Below are positions 26,164 to 36,683 of a stretch of DNA of 64,000 nucleotides, in pieces (position 1 is the first letter of the stretch; the number at the start of each line of letters is the position of its first letter). Made by a program: the position numbers and the translations under genes. The DNA is from Sphingopyxis sp. GW247-27LB (GTDB taxonomy: Bacteria; Pseudomonadota; Alphaproteobacteria; Sphingomonadales; Sphingomonadaceae), in the NCBI RefSeq assembly GCF_002277025.1, contig NZ_NIWD01000009.1:180841-244840 (forward strand). The letters run 5' to 3'. Below the pieces are notes generated by a model, which searched no databases, was not told the DNA's origin, and was given only the letters and a program-made list of their open reading frames with translations.

Positions 26164-26238
26164 TCGTCATGCCGGACTTGATCCGGCATCCATTCTCGCC
26201 AAGCCGTGATCGACCCCGGATCAAGTCCGGGGTGACGA
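26164..26238. repeat. Intergenic palindrome, family D (CCGGACTTGATCCGG), intergenic copy
   Basis: Inverted arms begin TCGTCATGCCGGACTTGATC at 26164 and end in the complementary word at 26238. Each arm also holds the shorter palindrome CCGGACTTGATCCGG or CCGGATCAAGTCCGG. It lies between the ligA stop and the sterol desaturase start. A second copy of this family sits inside truB at 43935-44012. Confidence 0.9.
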
Positions 26239-26256
26239 AAAATACTGATCAAAGCG

Positions 26257-29475
<3,219 letters not shown>

Positions 29476-29479
<4 letters not shown>

Positions 29480-29853
29480 GATAGAGTGTTGCCCGACGAC
29501 CATCGGTCGGGCGCTCGGCAGGCGACATCTTCGATATGTTGCAGAACACCGTCCATGTTGCCGAGCACGTCCTCGTTGGTCACGCGAATGGTCCGATAGC
29601 CATATTGCGCTGCTATCTGGCGGTCCAGCGCGGCATCCCGTTCGCGATCATGTGTATTGCCGTCGATTTCGATGATAAGCCCTTTTGCCGGGCAGAAGAA
29701 ATCGGCGACCCGGTTGCCGATCGTCGCCTGCCGCCGGAATTTCAGTCCACCCAGCTTTGCGCCGGATAGATAGCGCCACAACCGCTTTTCGGCCTCCGTA
29801 GGCTCTCGCCGCATTGCAGCAGCGCGTTCAAGCATGGTGCGGCGGCTGACCAT
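29476..29853 (-). CDS. DUF559 (Vsr-like nuclease fold) protein
   Basis: 125 residues of the DUF559 family, related by fold to very-short-patch repair endonucleases. It shows the family series AEKRLWRYLSGAKLGGLKFR, RQATIGNRVADFFC and LIIEIDGNTHD, then RTIRVTNEDVLGNMDGVL. The conserved E-x-D of IIEIDG is the presumed metal site. The biological role is not known. The start at 29853 lies just inside a palindromic repeat, which probably supplies or shapes the mRNA leader. Confidence 0.87.
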
Positions 29854-29859
29854 TATAAG

Positions 29860-29974
29860 CCCCTCCTCTTCAGAGGAGGGGTTGGGGTGGTGGACGCCGG
29901 TGCGGGGCACCACCCCGCTGCGACTAACGAGCAAAGCTCGTAAGTCTCGCTGCCCCTCCTCTGAAGAGGAGGGG
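29860..29974. repeat. Intergenic palindrome, family E (CCCCTCCTCTTCAGAGGAGG)
   Basis: CCCCTCCTCT and AGAGGAGGGG form a self-complementary unit at about 29860-29881, repeated near 29953-29975. Between them is a second hairpin (GGGGTGGTG at about 29885, CACCACCCC at about 29908) and a third around GCGACT/AGTCTCGC. It fills the gap between the divergent-facing ends of DUF559 and recN. Confidence 0.85.
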
Positions 29975-29989
29975 GCATGTGCCTCCGAC

Positions 29990-31657
29990 TCACACCACCT
30001 CCAGCAATCGCTCCGCCTGCGCGCGCGCTTCCGCCGTCACTTCGGCACCGGAGAGCATGCGGGCGATTTCCTCGCGGCGGCCGGCGGGGTCGAGGGCGCG
30101 GACGCCCGTTCGTGTCACCGTTCCCTCGCTCGATTTGGCGATGACGAAATGCGCCGCGCCCTTGGCGGCGACCTGCGGGCTGTGAGTCACCGCGAGCAAT
30201 TGCTTGCCCGCGCCTGCCAGCCTGGCGAGCCGCTCACCGATCGCGCTCGCGACCGCGCCGCCGACGCCGCGGTCGATCTCGTCGAAGATGATCGTGTCGG
30301 CACCGCCCTCCTCGGCGAGCGCGACCTTGAGCGCGAGGATGAAGCGCGAGAGTTCGCCGCCGCTCGCGATCTTCGCCAGCGGCGCGAAGGGGGCGCCAGG
30401 GTTGGTCGAAATGAGGAATTCGACGCGGTCGATTCCGTCTGCCCCCCAACGCTCGGCGGGAAGCCGTTCGACGAGCGTCTGGAAGCGCGCGGCGTCGAGC
30501 TTCAGCGGGGCGAGTTCGCTCGCCACCGCAGCATCGAGCCGCGCCGCCGCCCTGACGCGCTGGCCGGAGAGTGCGGTCGCCGCGTGGGTATAGGCCGCCA
30601 CGGTCTCGGCGACCGTCGCCTCCAGCTTCGCAAGCCCCGCGCTTCCGCCCTCGATCGCGTCGAGCCGAGCCGCGAGGTCGCCCGCGAGCTGCGGCAGCTC
30701 GTCGGGCTGGACGCTATGCTTGCGCGCCATCGCGCGCAGTTCGAACAGCCGCGTTTCGGCCGCCTCCAATCGCTCAGGATCATATTCCATCGCGCGCGCC
30801 GCTTCGTGCAGCTTCGATTCGGCCTCGTCGGCGTCGATGATCGCGCGGTCGAGGCTGGCGAGCGCCTCGGCGAGCAGCACATGATCGCCCGCGAGTCGGT
30901 CGAGCCGCCGCGCCGCGCCGCGCAGCAGCGCCGGGCCGCCCGCGCTGCCGTCGAAGGCTTCGAGGATGGTGGCGAGATCGCCCGCGATCTTTTCGCCCTT
31001 CTGCATCGCGGCGCGCGCTTCGGCGAGTTCGGCCTCTTCACCGGGCTGCGGCGCGAGCGCCGCGAGTTCGGCGACGCAATGTTCGAGCCATTCGCGGTCG
31101 CGCTCCGCCTCGCTCACCGCAGCCTGCGCCGCCGCGAGCTTCGCCTCGGCGGCGCGCCAGGCGGCGTGCGCTTCGGCTACCGCGCCGGTGTCGGCGCGCG
31201 CATAGGCGTCGAGCAGCGCGCGATGCCCCGCGGGCGCGAGCAGGCCGCGATCGTCGTGCTGGCCGTGGATTTCGACCAACTGTCCGCCGACTTCGCGCAG
31301 CAGCGCCGCCGAGCAGGGCTGGTCATTGAGAAAGGCGCGGCTGCCGCCGTCGGCCCTCAGCGTGCGGCGGATCAGCAGCGGCTCGCCGGATTCGAGCGCG
31401 ATGTCGTTGTCGGTGAGCAGGTTGGCGAGCGGCGTGCCGGAGCCGGGGGCTCGGAAGCTCGCAGTGACCTGCGCCTTGTCGGCGCCCTGCCGCACCAATC
31501 CGGTGTCGGCGCGCATCCCGAGCGCCAGGCCCAGCGCATCGAGCAGGATCGATTTGCCCGCCCCCGTCTCACCGGTGAGCACGCCGAGTCCGGCCTCGAA
31601 ATCGAGGTCGAGCCGTTCGATCAGCACGATATTGGCGATGGAGAGCGCCGTCAGCAT
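29990..31657 (-). CDS. recN: DNA repair protein RecN
   Basis: 555 residues, an SMC-like ATPase in double-strand-break repair. The Walker A motif VLTGETGAGKSILLDALGL is near residue 29. Central coiled-coil segments (about 150-370) follow, and the C-terminal Walker B is TIIFDEIDRGVGG, preceded by the ABC-type signature ASGGELSRFILAL. It is in the same orientation as bamD, 47 bp upstream, so the two may be one transcript. A palindromic repeat lies just after its stop. Confidence 0.97.
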   Translation of the reverse strand: MLTALSIANIVLIERLDLDFEAGLGVLTGETGAGKSILLDALGLALGMRADTGLVRQGADKAQVTASFRAPGSGTPLANLLTDNDIALESGEPLLIRRTLRADGGSRAFLNDQPCSAALLREVGGQLVEIHGQHDDRGLLAPAGHRALLDAYARADTGAVAEAHAAWRAAEAKLAAAQAAVSEAERDREWLEHCVAELAALAPQPGEEAELAEARAAMQKGEKIAGDLATILEAFDGSAGGPALLRGAARRLDRLAGDHVLLAEALASLDRAIIDADEAESKLHEAARAMEYDPERLEAAETRLFELRAMARKHSVQPDELPQLAGDLAARLDAIEGGSAGLAKLEATVAETVAAYTHAATALSGQRVRAAARLDAAVASELAPLKLDAARFQTLVERLPAERWGADGIDRVEFLISTNPGAPFAPLAKIASGGELSRFILALKVALAEEGGADTIIFDEIDRGVGGAVASAIGERLARLAGAGKQLLAVTHSPQVAAKGAAHFVIAKSSEGTVTRTGVRALDPAGRREEIARMLSGAEVTAEARAQAERLLEVV

Positions 31658-31704
31658 GACCCGCTCTTATCGCAGAACAAAATGCGAATCTATCGCGCGA
31701 TGCG

Positions 31705-32499
31705 TCAGGCCTGCGGTGCGTATTTCCGCATCAGGTCGAAGGAGCGCTTGTACCATTTGCTGCCCGGATAGTTGGCGCCGAGGACGGCGGCCGCCTTCTT
31801 CGCCTCGGCGGGGATGCCGAGCGCGAGATAGCATTCGGTCAGGCGATAGAGCGCCTCGGGCGTGTGACTGGTGGTCTGGAACTTCTCGGTCACTTCGCGG
31901 AAGCGGAGCGAGGCGGCGAGCCAGTTCGAACTGCGCTGATAGAAGCGGCCGATCTCCATCTCCTTGCCCGCAAGGTGGTCGCGCACCAGGTCCATCTTGA
32001 CCCGCGCGTCGGCGGCGTAGCGCGTATCGGGATAGCGGCGGATCACCTCGCCGAGCGCGGCCTGCGCCTGCTGGGTGATCTTCTGGTCGCGGGTAACGTC
32101 GCTGATCTGCTCATAATAGCTGAGCGCGATCAGATAATAGGCGTAGGGCGCGTCCTTGTTGCCCGGATGGATCGCCAGAAACCGCTGTGACGCCTCGATC
32201 GACGGCGTATATTCGCGGTCCATATAATAGGAAAAGGCGCTCATCAGCTGCGCGCGGCGCGCCCAGGGCGAATAGGGGTGCTGGCGCTCGACCTCATCGA
32301 ACAGCGCGGCGGCGAGCTTGTACTGGTTGCGGTCGAGCCGATCCTGCGCCGCGCGATAGAGCGTGCTGACGTCGCGCGCGACATAGCGCGTGTCCTTCTT
32401 CACCCCGCCCCCCCCGGCGCAGGCCGCCAGCAGGGGCGTCATCACGAGAGCGGCGGCGAGCAGGCGCACGGCGGCGCGCGAGGAAACGGGGTGAGTCAT
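31705..32499 (-). CDS. bamD: Outer membrane protein assembly factor BamD
   Basis: 264 residues. A lipobox (PLLAAC, lipidated Cys27) makes it an outer-membrane lipoprotein facing the periplasm. Tetratricopeptide repeats follow, with the typical start LYRAAQDRLDRNQYKLAAALFDEVE and HPYSPWARRAQLMSAFSYY. It works with BamA to insert beta-barrel proteins. Gram-negative alphaproteobacteria usually carry bamD beside recN, as here. Confidence 0.95.
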   Translation of the reverse strand: MTHPVSSRAAVRLLAAALVMTPLLAACAGGGGVKKDTRYVARDVSTLYRAAQDRLDRNQYKLAAALFDEVERQHPYSPWARRAQLMSAFSYYMDREYTPSIEASQRFLAIHPGNKDAPYAYYLIALSYYEQISDVTRDQKITQQAQAALGEVIRRYPDTRYAADARVKMDLVRDHLAGKEMEIGRFYQRSSNWLAASLRFREVTEKFQTTSHTPEALYRLTECYLALGIPAEAKKAAAVLGANYPGSKWYKRSFDLMRKYAPQA

Positions 32500-32568
32500 G
32501 CGCGCGGTATAGCCACAGCGCGGATGAACGCAAAATAAATGATCGCGCGGAGTCGGCGCTTCACCCCG

Positions 32569-33285
32569 CTATTGCGCCGGGGTGCCGGGCGTCGCCGCGC
32601 TCGCCGCCTTGACGATGCAGCCCTGCGGCGCGTCGGCGGGCGCCGGAACGCGGCGCGCGGTCCTGATCGTCACCATCGGATCGAGGATCTGGCCCTTCAT
32701 CGCCCCCTCGCCCGCGGTCGGCGACAACGGCGCGGCGTAGATTTTCTCGGCCACGTCGCGCCCGCCGACGATCTCGCCGAACACCGCGAAACCCGCGCCG
32801 TCGCCGCCCTCGGCATCGGCGTCGAAGCCCTTGATGTCGGAGAGCAGCAGGAAGAAGTCGGTCGCCGCATCGCCGGGGTTGAGCCGCGCCATCGACACCG
32901 CACCGTCGCAATTGGTGAGCCCGGTCGCGGTGGTCGGCTCGTGCTTGATCGGCGGGAAGTTCCGCGCCGCATTGCCGCGGTTGCCCGCCTGGATCAGCTT
33001 GCTCGCCGGCCCCCAGCTCCGCGTCGCGCGATAGAATTTGAAGCCGTCCATCCGCTTCGTGTCGACATAGCGCAGGAAATTGGCGGCAGTGACCGGCGCG
33101 CGCTTGTCCTCGAGACGTACGGTGATCGTCCCGAGGTCGGTGACGAGCGCAACATAGGGCCGCGTGTCGGGCACCGCGGGGTTTGAGGGCGCAGTGGCGA
33201 TCACAGGTGCGGGCGGCGTCGAATCGGGCTGCGTTGCCGCGGGCTGGGCGGCGAGCGCGAGGAGCGGGAGAAGGATCGTGAGCAT
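32569..33285 (-). CDS. Periplasmic cyclophilin-type peptidyl-prolyl isomerase
   Basis: 238 residues with an N-terminal signal (MLTILLPLLALAAQPAA). The cyclophilin core includes TDLGTITVRLEDKRAPVTAANFL, FYRATR, LIQAGN and GFAVFGEIVGGRDVAEKI. It probably speeds proline isomerisation in exported proteins. The usual active-site glutamine motif IQGGD is changed to IQAGN, and the catalytic arginine lies in FKFYRATRSW, so activity may be lower than in PpiA. The ATG at 33285 is chosen over a start six codons upstream. Confidence 0.9.
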   Translation of the reverse strand: MLTILLPLLALAAQPAATQPDSTPPAPVIATAPSNPAVPDTRPYVALVTDLGTITVRLEDKRAPVTAANFLRYVDTKRMDGFKFYRATRSWGPASKLIQAGNRGNAARNFPPIKHEPTTATGLTNCDGAVSMARLNPGDAATDFFLLLSDIKGFDADAEGGDGAGFAVFGEIVGGRDVAEKIYAAPLSPTAGEGAMKGQILDPMVTIRTARRVPAPADAPQGCIVKAASAATPGTPAQ

Positions 33286-33355
33286 GCCCTTGGCATAACC
33301 CAAAGGCGGCGGCCTTGGCGACCCCTTGCGTAAGGCAATCTCTTTTAGAAGAGTG

Positions 33356-33430
33356 TGGCTCCCCGGGTAGGATTCGAACCTACGACCGGTCGATTAACAG
33401 TCGACTGCTCTACCGCTGAGCTACCGAGGA
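33356..33430 (-). tRNA. tRNA-Asn (anticodon GTT)
   Basis: Read on the minus strand it begins TCCTCGGTAGCTCAGCGG and ends in an encoded CCA. The acceptor stem TCCTCGG pairs with CCGGGGA, the TTCGAAT T-loop is intact, and the anticodon loop is CTGTTAA with GTT in the centre. It is 75 nt with CCA and lies alone between the cyclophilin gene and nadK. Confidence 0.97.
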
Positions 33431-33511
33431 ACACGCCGCCGGAGCGGGCAAGGCGGCCCCTTTGCCGCCAACGAACATATTTATCAAGGGGGTTTTGGCG
33501 GGTCCTGCGCT

Positions 33512-34282
33512 CTAGACGATAAATTGTTCCATCGCGATGCGTTCGTCGAGCCCCTGGTCGGGGTCGAACAGCAGGGTCAACGGCCGGCTGCGGTCGGTTG
33601 TCACCAATACCGTCTTCACGTCGCGGATCTCGCGCTGGTCGGCGACCGCGCTGACCGGGCGCTTCGCCGCCTCGCGGACGTTGAAGCGGATGCTCGTCGA
33701 TTCGGGCACCAGCGCGCCGCGCCAGCGCCGCGGGCGGAAGGGACTGATCGGGGTCAGCGCGAGCATTTCCGATTCGAGCGGCAGGATCGGGCCATTGGCG
33801 GACAGATTATAGGCGGTCGAGCCCGCGGGCGTCGCGACGAGCACGCCGTCGCAGGCGAGTTCCTCGAGCATCGTCTTCTCGTTGATCAGCACCTCGAGCT
33901 TCGCCGCCTGGCGCGTCTCGCGCAGTAGCGAAATCTCGTTGATCGCCGGCAGGATATGTCGCTCGCCGCTGATCGTCGTGATGTCGCCCGAGAGGGGATG
34001 GATCAGGAAGGGGCGCGCTCCGGCGATGCGTTCGAGTAGCCCCTCGACGCGGAACTCGTTCATCAGAAAGCCGATGGTACCGCGATTCATGCCGAAGACG
34101 GGCAGGCTTCGCCGCTGGTCGAGCAGCTGGTGCAGCATGTGGAGCAGGAAGCCGTCGCCGCCGAGCGCGATCAGCAGGTCGGCTTCGGCCAGATCGACGA
34201 AGTCGTAGAGCGGACGCAGCTCGGCCTCGGCCTCCTCGCCCGCGGGCGTGTTCGATGCGACGAGCGCGATCTTGCGATGCAT
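33512..34282 (-). CDS. nadK: NAD kinase
   Basis: 256 residues. It phosphorylates NAD to NADP in the cytoplasm. The catalytic GGDG is in LLIALGGDGFLLHML, and the substrate-binding residues are in NRGTIGFLMNEF and STAYNLSANGPIL. This short form, lacking an N-terminal extension, is normal for alphaproteobacteria. It lies 29 bp upstream of moaA on the same strand; the two stand close enough to share a transcript in part. Confidence 0.96.
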   Translation of the reverse strand: MHRKIALVASNTPAGEEAEAELRPLYDFVDLAEADLLIALGGDGFLLHMLHQLLDQRRSLPVFGMNRGTIGFLMNEFRVEGLLERIAGARPFLIHPLSGDITTISGERHILPAINEISLLRETRQAAKLEVLINEKTMLEELACDGVLVATPAGSTAYNLSANGPILPLESEMLALTPISPFRPRRWRGALVPESTSIRFNVREAAKRPVSAVADQREIRDVKTVLVTTDRSRPLTLLFDPDQGLDERIAMEQFIV

Positions 34283-34311
34283 AGTGGTCCGGTCCCCCTG
34301 GAGTCGGCGTG

Positions 34312-35322
34312 TCAGCCGCCCGTTGCACTCATATGACGCGCGACCGCCGGTTTGGACTTTCGTTCGATGTGAAAATCATGCGCGCGGGGTTTGCCAGCCA
34401 AAGCGGCATCAATCAAGCCGTCGACCGCGCCGATGCCGCCGTCGCGCAGCGCGGCGCGCAGGTCGATATGGTCGTCCTGGCCGAGGCACATGTAGATTCG
34501 CCCTTCGACCGTCAGCCGGATGCGGTTGCACGTCGTGCAGAAATTGTCGCTGAGCGGGGTGATCAGGCCGAGCGTCACGGGGCTGTCCTCGACCCCGAAA
34601 TAGCGCGCCGGGCCGCCGGTGCGCCGGTCGACCGGGTAGATGGCGCGCTCGGCACGGAGCGGAGCGATGAAGCGGTGGAGCGGAATATAATGGTCGCTGC
34701 GGTCGCCCTCGACGTCGCCGAGGGGCATCGTCTCGATCAGCGTCAGGTCGCAGCCTGTCGCGGCGCAATAATCGAGCATCGGGAGGAGCTGGTCCTCGTT
34801 GAGCCCCGCGAGAGCGACCATGTTGATCTTGACCGAAAGGCCCGCGGCACGCGCCGCGTCGATCCCGCGCAGCGCGACGGCGACGTCGCCGACGCGGGTG
34901 ATGTGGCGGAAGGCCTGGGGGTCGAGCGTATCGAGGCTCACGTTGACACGCCGCATCCCCGCTTCGGCGAGCATCGGCGCATGGTCGGCGAGGCGCATGC
35001 CGTTGGTGGTCAGCGTCAGTTCGTCGAGTCCGCTCCCGATCAGCGCGCCGAGCCGGCCCGCGAGCATGTCGATGCCGCGCCGCACCAGCGGCTCGCCGCC
35101 GGTCAGGCGGATGCGCCGGATGCCGCGCGCGACGAAGCGCTCGGCGAGCGCGCCCATTTCCTCGATGCTGAGCACCGCCGAGCGCGGCAGGAAGCTCATA
35201 TGTTCGGCCATGCAGTAGCGGCATCGCAGGTCGCACCGGTCGGTGACCGACAGGCGCAAATAGCTGATCCGGCGGCCGTGGCCGTCGGTCAGCGGAGTAT
35301 CTACGGGCGATTGAATAACCAT
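34312..35322 (-). CDS. moaA: GTP 3',8-cyclase (molybdenum cofactor synthesis)
   Basis: 336 residues, a radical-SAM enzyme that starts molybdopterin synthesis from GTP. The SAM cluster cysteines are C30, C34 and C37 in CDLRCRYC. The second cluster is in FCTTCNRIRL and, 14 residues on, CLG. It ends with a Gly-Gly pair, as required for MoaA activity. The start is MVIQSPVDTPLTDGHGRR at 35322. No other moa, moe or mob gene is nearby, but modABC is in this window and would supply molybdate. Confidence 0.97.
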   Translation of the reverse strand: MVIQSPVDTPLTDGHGRRISYLRLSVTDRCDLRCRYCMAEHMSFLPRSAVLSIEEMGALAERFVARGIRRIRLTGGEPLVRRGIDMLAGRLGALIGSGLDELTLTTNGMRLADHAPMLAEAGMRRVNVSLDTLDPQAFRHITRVGDVAVALRGIDAARAAGLSVKINMVALAGLNEDQLLPMLDYCAATGCDLTLIETMPLGDVEGDRSDHYIPLHRFIAPLRAERAIYPVDRRTGGPARYFGVEDSPVTLGLITPLSDNFCTTCNRIRLTVEGRIYMCLGQDDHIDLRAALRDGGIGAVDGLIDAALAGKPRAHDFHIERKSKPAVARHMSATGG

Positions 35323-35382
35323 CGCGCCGATTGTGATGCAAAAGGGAAGGGCTTGGCAAGCAAAGCCTGATATGGCGGCGCG

Positions 35383-36579
35383 ATGAATCGCTCCGTCGAC
35401 CCCAATAGCGCCAGCATCCGTCACCTGACCTGGCTGCACGCGCGCCACGATGCCGATGTCGGCGTGATCCTGGTCCAGGTCGACCAGCTCGCGCGAATCA
35501 ACCACAGCGCGGGGACCGAGACGGGCAATGCGCTGCTCGAAGAGGTCGCGCGGCGGCTCGAGAATTTCGCCGGCGACGAATTCGGCCACGGGGCGGTGGT
35601 CGAGCGGCTGAGCGGGCCGCGCTTCCTGATCGTTCCGGCGGTGCCGCTGTCGCTCGCCGCCCTGCACGCGCAGGAGCGGGCGCTGCACGTCGCGCTCGCC
35701 GAGCCGATGGTCGGCGACCCGAGCGGGCGGCTCGCGATCCGCATCGCCGCGGCGCTGATCACCCGCGACGAGCCGATCGCCGACCAGCTCCGCATCGCCA
35801 GCGACCAGCTCGCGCGCCCGGCCTCGGCGCGTGACGGCGCGATGGTCAAGGCGGCGCTGTCGCACGGCGAGGTCGCGATCTTCTATCAGCCGCAATATGA
35901 CGTCGCGAGCGGCGCGATGACCGGGGTCGAGGCGCTGCTGCGCTGGCGGCATCCCGAGCTCGGGCTGCTCGGCGCCGGGCCGCTCGTCACCGCCGCGCGC
36001 GCCGCGCGGATGGAGCGCGAACTCACCGAGCATGCGCACCGCGTCGCGCTCGCCGAGATCGCGCGCTGGCCGAAGGCGCTCGGCGGCCTCCGGGTGTCGC
36101 TCAACATCACCGCGGCCGACCTCGGCGACCCCGGTTTCGCCGACCGTTTCGCCGCGATGGCGAAGCAGGCGAAGGTCGACCCCGACCGGCTGACGCTCGA
36201 ACTCACCGAACAGGCGATGCTCAGCGACCCGGCGAGCGCGGCGGCGCAGCTCGCGCAGATCCGTGCGCTCGGCTCGGCGATCGCGATCGACGATTTCGGC
36301 ACCGGCTATTCGAGCCTGTCGCTGCTCGCGCGGCTGCCGATCGACTATCTGAAGATCGACAGCGGCTTCACTCGCACGATCGACGGCAGCGACCGCGACC
36401 GCATCGTCGTGCGCGCGATCGTCGATCTGGCGCGCGCGCTGGGGCTGCTGGTGGTCGCCGAAGGGGTCGAGAACGACCGGCAGCTCGCGCGGCTGAAGGA
36501 GATCGGGGTCGCGACCTGGCAGGGCTTCCTGAAATCGGGGCCGGTGCCGGGGGAGGAGCTTCTCGCTTTGATACAATAG
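35383..36579 (+). CDS. Degenerate GGDEF plus EAL-domain c-di-GMP phosphodiesterase
   Basis: 398 residues, no membrane segment. Residues about 15-150 resemble a GGDEF domain, but the active-site GGDEF position reads LSGPRF (76-81), so it cannot make c-di-GMP. The EAL domain (about 165-395) keeps all the main residues: EALLRW (183-188), SLNIT, ELTE, IDDFGTGYSSL, LKID, AEGVE and WQGF. It should hydrolyse c-di-GMP. The GGDEF part may be a regulatory GTP sensor. It is divergent from moaA (60 bp) and convergent with mfd. Confidence 0.9.
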   Translation: MNRSVDPNSASIRHLTWLHARHDADVGVILVQVDQLARINHSAGTETGNALLEEVARRLENFAGDEFGHGAVVERLSGPRFLIVPAVPLSLAALHAQERALHVALAEPMVGDPSGRLAIRIAAALITRDEPIADQLRIASDQLARPASARDGAMVKAALSHGEVAIFYQPQYDVASGAMTGVEALLRWRHPELGLLGAGPLVTAARAARMERELTEHAHRVALAEIARWPKALGGLRVSLNITAADLGDPGFADRFAAMAKQAKVDPDRLTLELTEQAMLSDPASAAAQLAQIRALGSAIAIDDFGTGYSSLSLLARLPIDYLKIDSGFTRTIDGSDRDRIVVRAIVDLARALGLLVVAEGVENDRQLARLKEIGVATWQGFLKSGPVPGEELLALIQ

Positions 36580-36582
36580 CTC

Positions 36583-36678
36583 CGTCATTGCGAGGAGCGT
36601 AGCGACGAAGCAATCTCCAGCTATCGGCCTTGCGCAAGGCCGATAGCTGGAGATTGCTTCGCTCCGCTCGCAATGACG
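36583..36678. repeat. Intergenic palindrome, family F (CGTCATTGCGAG ... GAAGCAATC)
   Basis: Long inverted arms start CGTCATTGCGAG at 36583 and end CTCGCAATGACG at 36678. The inner parts, from GAAGCAATCTCCAGCTATCG to the centre at about 36633, match perfectly; the outer parts differ by a few inserted bases. It lies between convergent genes (EAL and mfd) and may act as a two-way transcription end. It resembles a small non-autonomous mobile element. Confidence 0.9.
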
Positions 36679-36683
36679 ATGTT

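Noticed and set aside
29860-29974. Possible CRISPR-like repeat (several similar units)
   Set aside because: The units are inverted rather than direct repeats, with no regular spacers and no cas genes, so it is a palindromic element.
33356-33430. tRNA as an integration site for a genomic island
   Set aside because: No integrase or direct repeat of the tRNA end was seen nearby, and the flanking genes are housekeeping.
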